From NCBI GenBank assembly GCA_964496495.1, contig CAZBZU010000014.1, positions 1-64,000 of the forward strand: 64,000 nucleotides of DNA, given 5' to 3'. The notes below the pieces were generated by a model. That model did no database searches, was not told the DNA's origin, and was given only the letters and a program-made list of their open reading frames with translations. A program made the position numbers and the translations under genes. Origin of the DNA: JASBRS01 sp964496495 (GTDB lineage: Bacteria > Deinococcota > Deinococci > Deinococcales > Trueperaceae). Shown piece by piece: positions 28,534-36,594 of this stretch; within the stretch, counting starts at the first letter, position 1, and every line of letters starts with the position of its first letter.

Positions 28534-29400
28534 CTAGCTTCGTTCGGCGTTCGCGCGGATGGCGGCCGCCACGTAAGCGGCCAGGCCGGCGGCGCGGTCT
28601 TCGTAGTGCCGGCGGAAGCGCGGGTCGGCCTGGTACATGTCCGCCAGGCCCACGTGCATCTCCGTTCCGCAGTCGTAGAACCAGCGCGAGATGTGCTGGC
28701 GGTGCGCGTCCGCTGCGGCCATGGCGCGGGGGTCGTCCGCCGGAACGCCGGCCTGCAGCAGCTCGGCGAAGCGTTGCTCCACGGCCTCCATCTCGTCCCG
28801 GATGCGCACCCACGCCTCCTTGTCGTAGCGGCGCGCGCGCCGCTGGCTCTCGCGGTAGGCCTCGGTGTCGCCCCAGCGTTCCTCGGCCTCGGCCGCGTAG
28901 GCGGCGGGGTCGGCGTCGCCGAACACCTCCAGCATCTCTTCCGGGTTCAGCTCGATTCCCATCTGTCTCGCCTCCAAGGTCCTCTCCAGCGCCCGGCGCA
29001 TCGCGGTAAGGCGCTCCAGGCGGGCGTCCAGCAGCGCCTTCTGGCGCCGCAGGTGGGTCACCTCGTCGTCGCTCGGATCGTCGAGCATGGCGCGGATGGC
29101 ATCCAGCTCGAAGCCCAACGCGCGGTAGGCGAGGATGCGCTGCAGACGTCGCAGGTCCCCAGCGCGGTAGCGCCGGTAGCCGTTCTCGCCGCGGCGCCCA
29201 GGCGTCAGCAGCCCGATGGCGTCGTAGTGGTGCAGCGTGCGCACGCTCACCCGGGCGAGCCGCGCGACCTCGCCGACGGTGCGATCGCGGGCCCGCTCGG
29301 GCGTGCCGGGATCGCGTCCGCGCGCGGCGGCGCCGTCCCGGCCGCCTCCGTCCCGCCTTCTTCCGCTCGGCGGCACGCTCCGGGAGCCGTCCTGTGCCAT
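28534..29400 (-). CDS. MerR-family regulator with TipA-S domain
   Basis: A 288-residue TipAL-like activator. Seen: a 40-residue basic leader, then a MerR HTH (TVGEVARLARVSVRTLHHYDAIGLL, GYRRYRAGDLRRL), a long dimer helix, and a C-terminal TipAS domain (EAWVRIRDEMEAVEQRFAELLQAGVPADDPRA, HRQHISRWFYDCGTEMHVGLADMY). TipAS-type domains bind drugs such as thiopeptides, and MerR proteins act by untwisting promoters with overlong spacers. Such a promoter lies just upstream (29424-29454), so the gene is probably self-activating. AAGGAGG precedes the ATG at 29400. Confidence 0.93.
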   Translation of the reverse strand: MAQDGSRSVPPSGRRRDGGGRDGAAARGRDPGTPERARDRTVGEVARLARVSVRTLHHYDAIGLLTPGRRGENGYRRYRAGDLRRLQRILAYRALGFELDAIRAMLDDPSDDEVTHLRRQKALLDARLERLTAMRRALERTLEARQMGIELNPEEMLEVFGDADPAAYAAEAEERWGDTEAYRESQRRARRYDKEAWVRIRDEMEAVEQRFAELLQAGVPADDPRAMAAADAHRQHISRWFYDCGTEMHVGLADMYQADPRFRRHYEDRAAGLAAYVAAAIRANAERS

Positions 29401-29423
29401 GTCGAACCTCCTTCCCGAAGCGT

Positions 29424-29454
29424 AGCCTAGGGGCTCACGTTACGTGAGGGTCAA
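29424..29454 (-). promoter_or_regulatory. MerR-type promoter/operator of the TipA-like gene
   Basis: On the minus strand TTGACC (29454-29449) and TAGGCT (29429-29424) are separated by 19 bp. The spacer holds a dyad with 7-bp perfect arms, CTCACGT-A-ACGTGAG (29448-29434). Overlong 19-bp spacers with a central dyad are the hallmark of MerR-controlled promoters. Confidence 0.82.
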
Positions 29455-29539
29455 GGGGGCCGGGAACTTCGCTGGCGCCCCGTGACTCCAAGGGGGTAGA
29501 GGCCCGCGACGCGGGCCGACAGCCGTCAGGAGGTACTCC

Positions 29540-30322
29540 GTGTACCACCGCTATCGCGCCCTTCGCTGGCTTCCCGTTCCCTTCCTCGTCATCGCCCTGG
29601 TGGCGCTGAGCTTGCCGGCGACCGCGGTGTCGCAGTCGCTGCCGCCGGCCGCCCCCGCCGCGCAGGCACACGGCGCGGCGGCGCCGTCCCCGGTGGCGGC
29701 GCCGTCGCAGACGGCAGCCGCCACGCTGCTGAGGCGCATGCTGGCCGCCGAGCGGACCCTCGAGGTGGCCGGCACCACCCGCGAGCGCAGCGCGCTCCCC
29801 GGCGTGCAGGCCGATCGGGCCGGGCGGGGCTTCGCGCTACCCGTCGGGGTCACCCCGGAGTTGCTGGGGCGGGCCTTCACGGCCACGCTGGGCTCGCCGC
29901 TGCGACTGGCAGGACGCGAGGTACAGGTCCTCGAGCTCCATGGCCAGGGGCCGCTGACGCCCGACTGGACCTTCTGGGTCGACCGCCCCCTGCTGGCCCG
30001 GCTCATGAGCAAGGGCGACGTGCCGGCCGGATACGTGCCCGTGGGCGTCAAGCGCATCGAGGTGGGCAAGGGCCGCGTGCCGGCGCTGCGGCTGACCTTC
30101 TGGGACGGTCTCGACGGCCTGGTGCTGCTGGTGTACCGCCGCCAGGCCCGGCCTCCGGTGAGCGACAGCGCCCACGTCGCCAGCCGCCAGCTCGGTCGCT
30201 TCACCGTGAGCGCCATCGGGCCGGCACCGAAGGCCGCGCTGTCGGACTGGCTGGCGCGCCTGGGCTCGAGCCCGCTGGCTCGGCTGGCGCCGCGCGACGC
30301 CCTCGGCGCTTCCGCCCCCTGA
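29540..30322 (+). CDS. Exported protein, possibly RseB/LolA-like fold
   Basis: A 260-residue protein starting at GTG 29540 with AGGAGG upstream. Seen: a signal peptide (WLPVPFLVIALVALSLPATAVSQS), an Ala/Pro-rich linker to about residue 55, then a domain starting LLRRMLAAERTLEVAGTTRER that recalls the N-terminal repeat of RseB/MucB proteins, and later VKRIEVGKGRVPALRLTFWDGLDGLVLLVYRRQ. RseB-type proteins bind lipid signals and anti-sigma factors in the periplasm, but no sigma/anti-sigma pair is nearby, so the assignment is tentative. It is divergent from the MerR gene. Confidence 0.6.
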   Translation: MYHRYRALRWLPVPFLVIALVALSLPATAVSQSLPPAAPAAQAHGAAAPSPVAAPSQTAAATLLRRMLAAERTLEVAGTTRERSALPGVQADRAGRGFALPVGVTPELLGRAFTATLGSPLRLAGREVQVLELHGQGPLTPDWTFWVDRPLLARLMSKGDVPAGYVPVGVKRIEVGKGRVPALRLTFWDGLDGLVLLVYRRQARPPVSDSAHVASRQLGRFTVSAIGPAPKAALSDWLARLGSSPLARLAPRDALGASAP

Positions 30323-30328
30323 GGCGGG

Positions 30329-30334
30329 TACGAT
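30329..30334 (+). promoter_or_regulatory. Probable -10 element (TACGAT) before a short leader ORF
   Basis: TACGAT is followed by 7 nt and the ATG at 30342, the spacing seen before other genes of this window. Confidence 0.35.
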
Positions 30335-30341
30335 TCGGACC

Positions 30342-30404
30342 ATGGCAGGAGGGGTGCGCGCGCCCTGGTGGGGTGCGGCCGCGTGGAGGTGGGCGCTGCC
30401 GTGA
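30342..30404 (+). CDS. Candidate 20-residue leader peptide overlapping the antiporter start
   Basis: The short frame ATG...TGA encodes 20 residues, four of them Trp (positions 9, 10, 15, 17). Its TGA overlaps the GTG at 30401 (GTGA), the same coupling used elsewhere in this window. A TACGAT stands 7 nt before the ATG. It could couple or control translation of the antiporter. It may also be chance. Confidence 0.35.
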   Translation: MAGGVRAPWWGAAAWRWALP

Positions 30405-31462
30405 TCTTCGCCTGGTTGCTGCTGCTGGTGCCGCTATCGCTGGCGAGCAACACCCTGCTCCACCTGGCGCCGCTGTGGGTGTTCGCGCTCGGCATCCTGG
30501 CGATCGTGCCGCTGGCGGAGTGGATCCGCCGGGCCACCGAGCAGCTCGCGCGCCTCACCGGTCCGGCGGTCGGCGGCCTGCTCAACGTCACCTTCGGCAA
30601 CACGGCCGAGCTGGTGCTGGCGCTGTTCGTGCTGCAGGCCGGCCATACCGACGTGGTCAAGGCGCAGATCACGGGCTCCATCGTAGGCAACTGCCTGCTG
30701 GGCTTCGGGCTGGCGGTGGTGGTCGGGAGCTTCGGGCGCCAGCAGCAGCGCTTCAGCAAGGAGCGCGCGGAGCTGCTCTCGAGCCTGCTGATCATGGCGG
30801 TGCTGGGCTTGCTGGTACCGGCCCTGTTCGACCTCACCGAGCGGACCGCCGGCGTGGCCGCCGTCGGCGCGCTCGACGAGCGGCTGAGCCTGGGCGTGGC
30901 GCTGGTGCTGATCGGCGTCTACGTCGGCAACCTGGTCTACACCCTGGTCACCCACCGCGACGTGTTCGCTCGCCGGCAGCCGCGCGAGGGCGCGGCGTGG
31001 GGGCTGTGGACGTCGCTGGGGGTGCTGCTGGCCGCCACGGCCGTCACCGCCTGGGTGGCGGAGCTGATCTCGGGAGCGCTCGTCAGCACCGCCAGCAGCC
31101 TGGGTCTCACCCCCTTCTTCCTCGGCATCACGGTGCTGGCCGTGGTCGGCAACGCCGCCGAGTACATCTCGGCGATCTACTTCGCGCGCCGCGACCGCAT
31201 GGGCCTGGTGCTCTCCATCACCGTGGGCTCGAGCATCCAGGTGGCGCTGCTGGTGGCGCCGCTGCTGGTGCTGGTGTCCTACCTCATGGGGCGCCCCATG
31301 GACCTGGTGTTCGCGAACCCGCTCGAGCTGGTGGCGATCGCCGGCGCGGCGTTCATCGTGAACGCCATCGCCGAGGACGGCGAGACCGCCTGGTTCGAGG
31401 GCGTGCTCCTGCTGGGCGTGTATGCCGTGCTGGGGCTGGCGTTCTTCTTCACCGCGCCCTGA
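30401..31462 (+). CDS. Calcium/proton exchanger (CaCA/CAX family)
   Basis: A 353-residue inner-membrane antiporter that would export Ca2+ in exchange for H+. Seen: about ten to eleven hydrophobic segments and the two inverted alpha-repeat motifs, GNTAELVLALF in the first half and GNAAEYISAIY in the second, each with the conserved acidic residue that binds the cation. A GTG at 30368 gives 11 extra residues. The GTG at 30401 is preferred for the GGAGG 11 nt upstream and for the overlap with the short leader frame. Confidence 0.92.
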   Translation: MIFAWLLLLVPLSLASNTLLHLAPLWVFALGILAIVPLAEWIRRATEQLARLTGPAVGGLLNVTFGNTAELVLALFVLQAGHTDVVKAQITGSIVGNCLLGFGLAVVVGSFGRQQQRFSKERAELLSSLLIMAVLGLLVPALFDLTERTAGVAAVGALDERLSLGVALVLIGVYVGNLVYTLVTHRDVFARRQPREGAAWGLWTSLGVLLAATAVTAWVAELISGALVSTASSLGLTPFFLGITVLAVVGNAAEYISAIYFARRDRMGLVLSITVGSSIQVALLVAPLLVLVSYLMGRPMDLVFANPLELVAIAGAAFIVNAIAEDGETAWFEGVLLLGVYAVLGLAFFFTAP

Positions 31463-31585
31463 CGCCCGTGGCCGGGTCATTTGCCGGTAGACAGCGGACC
31501 CATGCCGCTCCAGAATGCGGTCGGTCCCCACGAAAACGAGGCTTGAGCAAATGAGGTGTCCTACGGGGACCGGAAGGAGCGGGTC

Positions 31586-31951
31586 ATGGCCATGAGACGT
31601 TGGCAGGTGTGGGTGAGCCTGGTCGCCGGGGCCTGGCTCTTCATCACGCCCTGGGTGCTCGGCTACACCGCCGCCAGTGGCGGCGCCTGGACCGCCTACA
31701 TCCTGGGCGCGCTGGCGGTAGTGGTGGCGGTGTGGACGCTGGCGGCTCGCAATCCCCGGACCGGCGAGGCATCCGGTGCGCTGATCGGTGCGCTGGCGTT
31801 CGTGGCGCCGTGGGTCTTCGACCTCACCGGCTTCGCGTGGGCGCGGCTGGATCTCTGGATCGTGGGCGCCGTGATGGTGGTGGCGTCGCTGTGGGCCTAC
31901 CTGGATAGTCCGGGCGCCCGCGAGCGGCGGCAGCCCAAGCCGCTGGCCTGA
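31586..31951 (+). CDS. SPW-repeat membrane protein
   Basis: A 121-residue protein with four predicted membrane helices in two repeats. Each repeat begins with the family motif (LFITPWVLGY and AFVAPWVFDLTG, where S/T/A-P-W gives the name). The function of the family is unknown. The ATG at 31586 has GGAAGGAG upstream; the in-frame ATG at 31556 lacks one. Confidence 0.85.
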   Translation: MAMRRWQVWVSLVAGAWLFITPWVLGYTAASGGAWTAYILGALAVVVAVWTLAARNPRTGEASGALIGALAFVAPWVFDLTGFAWARLDLWIVGAVMVVASLWAYLDSPGARERRQPKPLA

Positions 31952-31982
31952 CCGGGCCGCGAAGCGGCTGCGGGCCGCTGGT

Positions 31983-32014
31983 GGCGCCCGCCGCGCACCC
32001 GCGTGGCGGGCGCC
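31983..32014. terminator. Bidirectional hairpin between SPW gene and lacI-type gene
   Basis: A 10-bp perfect stem GGCGCCCGCC/GGCGGGCGCC with a 12-nt loop lies between two convergent genes (stops at 31951 and 32028). There is no T-tract. Confidence 0.5.
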
Positions 32015-32027
32015 GGCACGTGCCCGC

Positions 32028-33044
32028 CTAGCGTGCCGGCGGCGCGCAGCTGCCGCGCACCAGCAGCTGCGCCGGGAACACCCTGCGAAGCGGGGTCTGT
32101 GGCGGCTCTCTCGCAGCCATCAGCTGGAACAGGATGTCGACGCAGGCGACCGCCATGTCGTCGATCGGCTGCTCGATGACGTCGATCTGTGGCTCGACGA
32201 GCTGCGTCCAGGAGTAGTTGTCGAAGGTCACCAACGACACGTCACGCGGCACGCTGAGGCCGGCTTCGCGGATGGCGCGGTAGGCGCCGGCCCCCTGGCT
32301 TCCCGTCAGGGACAGGATGGCGGTCGGGGGTTGCGGCAGTGCCAGCAGGTCGCGGGTGAGCTTGTAGGCCTCCACCTCGGTCAGCTGGATCACCCGTCGG
32401 TACTCGGGGTGGACGCGCAACCCGACGTCGGCCAGCGCTCGCTCGAAGCTGAGCGAGCGGTCCTCGGGGTTGCGCTCGGGGTCGAAGGCGCCGAGCGAGG
32501 CGATGCGGCGGTGGCCGAACGACGCCAGGTGCCGCACCCCCTGCTCCACGGCGCCGGTGTTGTCCAGCATGACCCAGCTGAACGGGCTGTTGGCGTAGTG
32601 GTAGTCGATCTCGACCACGGCCGTGCCGTTGGCGTGCAGGCGCTGCAGGTAGCCGAGGTTGGGCTCGCCGTAGCCGGAGCGCAGGATGATGCCGGCCGCG
32701 CGCTGGCTGTGCAGCATCTGCAGGGCGTCGAGCTCCAGATCGGTGCGGTACTCGTTGTCGGCCACCAGCAGGCTGTAGCCCTGCTGGTGGAGGCGCTTGG
32801 AGATGGTCCGCGTCAGCTGGGTGAAGAACGGCTCGAGGACGTTGCCGACCACCAGGCCGATGGTCTGGGTTCGGCCGCGCCGGAGCGCTCCGGCGACCGC
32901 ATCCGGCACGTAGTTCAGCTCGTCGATCGCGTGGCGGACGCGCCGCAGCGTGGCGTCCGCCAGCAGGTCGGGCTCGCGGATGGCGCGCTTGGCGGTGGTG
33001 GGGGACACGCCGGCCCGGCGAGCGACGTCCTTGATGGTGGCCAC
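32028..33044 (-). CDS. LacI-family transcriptional regulator of the polyol locus
   Basis: A 338-residue LacI/GalR repressor. Seen: HTH ATIKDVARRAGVSPTTAKRAIRE at 2-24, hinge helix around VPDAVAGALRRGRT, then a periplasmic-binding-protein-like effector domain (TIGLVVGNVLEPFF, AAGIILRS, GHRRIASLG, DVSLVTFDNY). The recognition helix reads TTAKRAI instead of the common TVSRVL, so operator specificity may be unusual. The GTG start at 33044 lies inside a 14-bp palindrome whose identical copy stands before the divergent ABC operon, implying control of both. TAGACT 6 nt before the GTG fits leaderless transcription. Confidence 0.93.
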   Translation of the reverse strand: MATIKDVARRAGVSPTTAKRAIREPDLLADATLRRVRHAIDELNYVPDAVAGALRRGRTQTIGLVVGNVLEPFFTQLTRTISKRLHQQGYSLLVADNEYRTDLELDALQMLHSQRAAGIILRSGYGEPNLGYLQRLHANGTAVVEIDYHYANSPFSWVMLDNTGAVEQGVRHLASFGHRRIASLGAFDPERNPEDRSLSFERALADVGLRVHPEYRRVIQLTEVEAYKLTRDLLALPQPPTAILSLTGSQGAGAYRAIREAGLSVPRDVSLVTFDNYSWTQLVEPQIDVIEQPIDDMAVACVDILFQLMAAREPPQTPLRRVFPAQLLVRGSCAPPAR

Positions 33045-33051
33045 GTGGCCA
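33038..33051. promoter_or_regulatory. LacI operator copy 1 (TGGCCACGTGGCCA)
   Basis: A perfect 14-bp palindrome covers the regulator's GTG start codon and touches its -10. The second identical copy is at 33235-33248, 197 bp away centre to centre. Confidence 0.75.
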
Positions 33052-33056
33052 GTCTA
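33051..33056 (-). promoter_or_regulatory. Probable -10 element (TAGACT) of the LacI-type gene
   Basis: The minus-strand TAGACT lies 6 nt before the GTG at 33044 and abuts operator copy 1, so bound repressor would block its own promoter. Confidence 0.5.
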
Positions 33057-33077
33057 GCATCCGGTTCCGGGCGCGCC

Positions 33078-33107
33078 TTGACAGGGCGCGCTCCGATGCC
33101 GTATGGT
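33078..33107 (+). promoter_or_regulatory. Sigma70-type promoter of the polyol ABC operon
   Basis: TTGACA (33078-33083), 18 bp, TATGGT (33102-33107). It would give a leader of about 200 nt before the ATG at 33319, with operator copy 2 inside the leader. Confidence 0.5.
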
Positions 33108-33234
33108 GATGGCCACGAGTCCATTTCGTCGTCTCGGGGGAGCGCCAAGCCGGGCGAGCTCTGTCTTTCGCGGCAGGGACGTGCTTTAGTGCTTGCCGGC
33201 TCCCGGAAAGGGGTGTTGTGAACAGATGCACAAA

Positions 33235-33248
33235 TGGCCACGTGGCCA
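33235..33248. promoter_or_regulatory. LacI operator copy 2 (TGGCCACGTGGCCA)
   Basis: Identical to the palindrome at 33038-33051. It lies 70 bp upstream of the binding-protein gene and downstream of the candidate promoter, where repressor could act as a roadblock or loop with copy 1. Confidence 0.75.
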
Positions 33249-33318
33249 AAGCGCAGGGACGCTCGTGGGCGGGAGGAAGGCTCTTCGCCCGGACACCCAC
33301 CGCTAGGGGAGGCAAGGC

Positions 33319-34623
33319 ATGAGACGACTGATCCTCTTGATCGCCCTGCTGTCGGCCGCGAGCGCGGCGCTGGCGGCGACCACCATCACCATCGCGACGG
33401 TGAACAACCCCGACATGGTGGTGATGCAGAAGCTCACCCCGCAGTTCGAGCAGACGCATCCCGACATCAAGCTCAACTGGGTGGTCCTGCCGGAGAACGA
33501 GCTGCGCCAGAAGGTCACCACCGACATCGCCACCAACGCCGGCGCCTACGACGTGCTGACCATCGGCACCTACGAAGTGCCGATCTGGGCGAAGAACGGC
33601 TGGCTGCGGCCGTTCAACGATCTGCCCGCGAGCTATGACGTCCAGGACCTCCTCAAGCCGGTACGCGACGGACTCTCCTACAACGGCACGCTCTACGCCG
33701 TTCCCTTCTACGCCGAGTCGTCGATGACCTACTACCGCAAGGATCTGTTCGCCAAGGCCGGCCTCACCATGCCCGAGAAGCCGACCTGGGACCAGGTGAA
33801 GACCTTCGCGGCCAAGCTCAACGACCCCGGCAACAACGTCTACGGCATCTGCTTGCGCGGCCTCCCCGGCTGGGGCGAGAACATGGCCGTGTTCGACACC
33901 ATGGTCAACGCCTTCGGCGGGCGCTGGTTCGACATGAACTGGCAGCCGCAGCTCACCTCGGCCGCCTGGACCAACGCCGCGACCTTCTACAAGGACCTCG
34001 TCACCAACTACGGTCCTCCAGGCGTCACCTCCAACGGCTTCACCGAGAACGAGACCCTCTTCGCCAACGGCTCCTGCGCCATGTGGGTCGACGCCACCGT
34101 GGCCGCGGGCTACCTGTCCAACCCCGCCAACTCCAAGGTGGCGAACCAGGTCGGCTTCGCCTTCGCGCCGCACGAGAAGACCATGAACGGCTCGCACTGG
34201 CTGTGGTCGTGGTCGCTCGCCATCCCCAAGTCCACCAAGAAGGAGGCGGCGGCCAAGACGTTCGTGGAGTGGGCCACCTCCAAGCAGTACATCGCGCTCG
34301 TCGCGAGCAAGAACGGCTGGGCCTCGGTGCCGCCCGGCACGCGTGACTCCACCTACAAGAACCCCAACTACCAGAGTGCAGCCCCGTTCGCCAGCATCGT
34401 CGAGCAGAGCATCCAGACGGCAGATCCCACCCACCCGTCGATGGACCCGGTGCCCTACACGGGCGTGCAGTTCGTCGGCATCCCCGAGTTCCAGGCGCTC
34501 GGCACCCGCGTCGGCCAGATCCTGGCGAGCATCGCCGCCGGCAAGGCCACCGTCGCGGACGGCCTGAAGCAAGCCCAGGACTACGTCACCAAGACCATGA
34601 AGGACGCCGGCTACATCAAGTAG
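33319..34623 (+). CDS. Polyol/sugar ABC transporter substrate-binding protein (SmoE/MtlE-like)
   Basis: A 434-residue periplasmic binding protein of the family-1 extracellular type. Seen: a cleavable signal peptide of about 19 residues ending ASAALA without a lipobox Cys, then TITIATVNNPDMVVMQKLTPQFEQ, very like sorbitol/mannitol binding proteins, YAVPFYAESSMTYYRKDLF and a Trp-rich SHWLWSWSLAIP segment for ligand stacking. It should deliver a sugar alcohol to the two permeases downstream. GGGGAGG precedes the ATG. First gene of the operon, under the LacI-type regulator. Confidence 0.92.
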   Translation: MRRLILLIALLSAASAALAATTITIATVNNPDMVVMQKLTPQFEQTHPDIKLNWVVLPENELRQKVTTDIATNAGAYDVLTIGTYEVPIWAKNGWLRPFNDLPASYDVQDLLKPVRDGLSYNGTLYAVPFYAESSMTYYRKDLFAKAGLTMPEKPTWDQVKTFAAKLNDPGNNVYGICLRGLPGWGENMAVFDTMVNAFGGRWFDMNWQPQLTSAAWTNAATFYKDLVTNYGPPGVTSNGFTENETLFANGSCAMWVDATVAAGYLSNPANSKVANQVGFAFAPHEKTMNGSHWLWSWSLAIPKSTKKEAAAKTFVEWATSKQYIALVASKNGWASVPPGTRDSTYKNPNYQSAAPFASIVEQSIQTADPTHPSMDPVPYTGVQFVGIPEFQALGTRVGQILASIAAGKATVADGLKQAQDYVTKTMKDAGYIK

Positions 34624-34654
34624 GCAGTAGCCAGCAGCGCGTCGACCGAAGCCT

Positions 34655-34683
34655 GTGGGGCCCGCCGAAGCGGCGGGCCCCAC
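34655..34683 (+). terminator. Strong intercistronic hairpin after the binding-protein gene
   Basis: A perfect 13-bp stem GTGGGGCCCGCCG/CGGCGGGCCCCAC with a 3-nt loop and no T-tract. It lies between binding protein and permease, so it probably protects or partly terminates the message to give excess binding protein. Confidence 0.65.
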
Positions 34684-34754
34684 CCCCGCGCCACCGGGGC
34701 TAGAATGCACGGATCGCCGAGCAGCCACCGGGGCACGATAGGGGGACCCAGACG

Positions 34755-35678
34755 ATGTCCACGGCCACGAGCCATGTCGAGGTCAGCCGCCGGCGGAGGA
34801 GAAGCCGCAGACGCCCGAATATGGCGCTGCTGCTCGGGCCTTCGGTCGGCTTCCTGTTGCTCTGGATGATCGTGCCGCTGGCGCTCACCCTCTACTTCTC
34901 GCTGCGGCACTACAACCTGCTCCAGCCAGGCCGGCGCGGCTTCGTCGGCCTACACCAGTACGGTGCCCTGCTGGCCGACGCTACCTTCTGGACGTCGCTC
35001 TACAACACCATCGTGCTGGTCGTCGCCTGCCTGGTGCTCACGGTCGTCATCGGCCTGGCCCTGGCGCTGCTGTTCGACAGCGACTTCTTCGGTCGCGGGG
35101 TGGCGCGCACGCTGGCGATCTCGCCGTTCTTCGTGATGCCCGTGGTGACCGCGCTCATCTGGAAGAACATGCTGATGCACCCGGTCTACGGGCTGTTCGC
35201 GGCAATCTTCAAGGCGGTCGGCCTCAAGCCCGTCGACTGGCTGGCGACCTACCCCATGCCCTCGATCGTGGCCATGATCAGCTGGGAGTGGGTGCCGTTC
35301 GCGCTGCTGGTGCTGCTCACCGGCCTGCAGTCGCTGCCCGCCGAGGAGATCGAGGCCGCCTCGCTCGACGGCGCCGGCGCCTGGCAGAAGTTCCGCTTCA
35401 TCACGGTGCCCCACCTGGGCCAGACCATCTACGTGGTGATCATGCTCGAGAGCATCTTCTTCCTCACCAAGTTCGCGGAGATCTACGCCACCACCTCCGG
35501 AGGCCCGGGCCTGGCCACCACCAATCTGCCCTATCTGATCTTCCTGGAGTCCTTCTTCCAGTACGACATCGGGACGGCCTCGGCGATCGCCATCTTCGCC
35601 GTCATCCTGGCCAACATCGTGGCCATCTTCCTGGTGCGCTTCGTGGCGTCGAACCTGGCCGAGGGGGCGCAAGCATGA
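34755..35678 (+). CDS. Polyol/sugar ABC transporter permease 1 (SmoF/MalF-like)
   Basis: A 307-residue inner-membrane permease. Seen: a basic N-terminus, six hydrophobic segments and the cytoplasmic EAA loop (EEIEAASLDGAGAWQKFRFITVP) that docks on the ATPase. It pairs with the next gene, whose ATG overlaps this stop by 4 bp. No ATPase gene is present in the locus. Confidence 0.93.
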   Translation: MSTATSHVEVSRRRRRSRRRPNMALLLGPSVGFLLLWMIVPLALTLYFSLRHYNLLQPGRRGFVGLHQYGALLADATFWTSLYNTIVLVVACLVLTVVIGLALALLFDSDFFGRGVARTLAISPFFVMPVVTALIWKNMLMHPVYGLFAAIFKAVGLKPVDWLATYPMPSIVAMISWEWVPFALLVLLTGLQSLPAEEIEAASLDGAGAWQKFRFITVPHLGQTIYVVIMLESIFFLTKFAEIYATTSGGPGLATTNLPYLIFLESFFQYDIGTASAIAIFAVILANIVAIFLVRFVASNLAEGAQA

Positions 35679-36541
35679 GCGCGCCCGGCCTCGCTCGTCA
35701 GCTCCCGCAGGACCGCTCGCGCGGGCGCAAGCTCCGCCGCAAGTGGCTCCTCACCGTGGTCGGCTATGCCGTGGCGCTGCTGTTCTTCTTCCCCATCCTG
35801 TGGATGCTGATGACCGCGTTCAAGAGCGAGGCCGCGGCCTTCACGGTGCCGCCGCACTTCTTCTTCCACCCCACGCTGGCCAGCTTCGGCGAGGCGCTCG
35901 CCCGCGGGGACTACCTGCACTACGCGCTCAACTCGCTGGGCGCGTCGCTCATCTCCACCGCTCTCGGGGTGCTGCTGGCGGTGCCGGCGGCCTACGCCAT
36001 GGCCTTCTACCCCACCCGCGCTACCGACGGCACGCTGCTGTGGATGATCAGCACCAAGTTCATCCCGGCCGTGGGCGTGCTCATCCCCATCTTCCTGGTC
36101 TACAAGGACCTCTCGCTGCTCGACAACCTGTGGGGCCTGATCCTCGTCTACACCGCCATGAACCTGCCGATCATGGTGTGGATGATCTACTCCTACTTCA
36201 AGGAGATCCCCGCCGAGATGCACGAGGCGGCCCAGGTCGACGGCGCCAACACCGCACAGGTGATGGCGCGGGTGGTGCTGCCGGTCGCCATCCCGGGGTT
36301 GGCGTCGACCTGCCTGCTGGCGATCATCCTGGCCTGGAACGAGGCCTTCTGGAGCATCAACCTCACCAACACCGCCGCGGCCACGCTGCCGGTGTTCATC
36401 GCCAGCTTCAAGACGGCCGAGGGCCTGTTCTGGGCGAAGATGTCCGCCGCCTCGGCGCTGGCGGTCGCGCCCATCCTGGTCTTCGGCTGGATGGCGCAGC
36501 GCCAGCTCGTCCGCGGCCTCACCTTCGGGGCCGTCAAGTGA
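35675..36541 (+). CDS. Polyol/sugar ABC transporter permease 2 (SmoG/MalG-like)
   Basis: A 288-residue inner-membrane permease. Seen: six hydrophobic segments, the EAA loop (PAEMHEAAQVDGANTAQVMARVVLP) and the MalG-type C-terminal GLTFGAVK. The start at 35675 is set by the ATGA overlap with permease 1. Upstream in-frame codons lie inside permease 1 and are rejected. It forms the membrane channel for the binding protein at 33319. Confidence 0.93.
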   Translation: MSAPGLARQLPQDRSRGRKLRRKWLLTVVGYAVALLFFFPILWMLMTAFKSEAAAFTVPPHFFFHPTLASFGEALARGDYLHYALNSLGASLISTALGVLLAVPAAYAMAFYPTRATDGTLLWMISTKFIPAVGVLIPIFLVYKDLSLLDNLWGLILVYTAMNLPIMVWMIYSYFKEIPAEMHEAAQVDGANTAQVMARVVLPVAIPGLASTCLLAIILAWNEAFWSINLTNTAAATLPVFIASFKTAEGLFWAKMSAASALAVAPILVFGWMAQRQLVRGLTFGAVK

Positions 36542-36594
36542 GCCGCCGCGCCCTTCCGGACCTTCGTTCATCCTGTCCCGCCTAGGAGGCTCGC

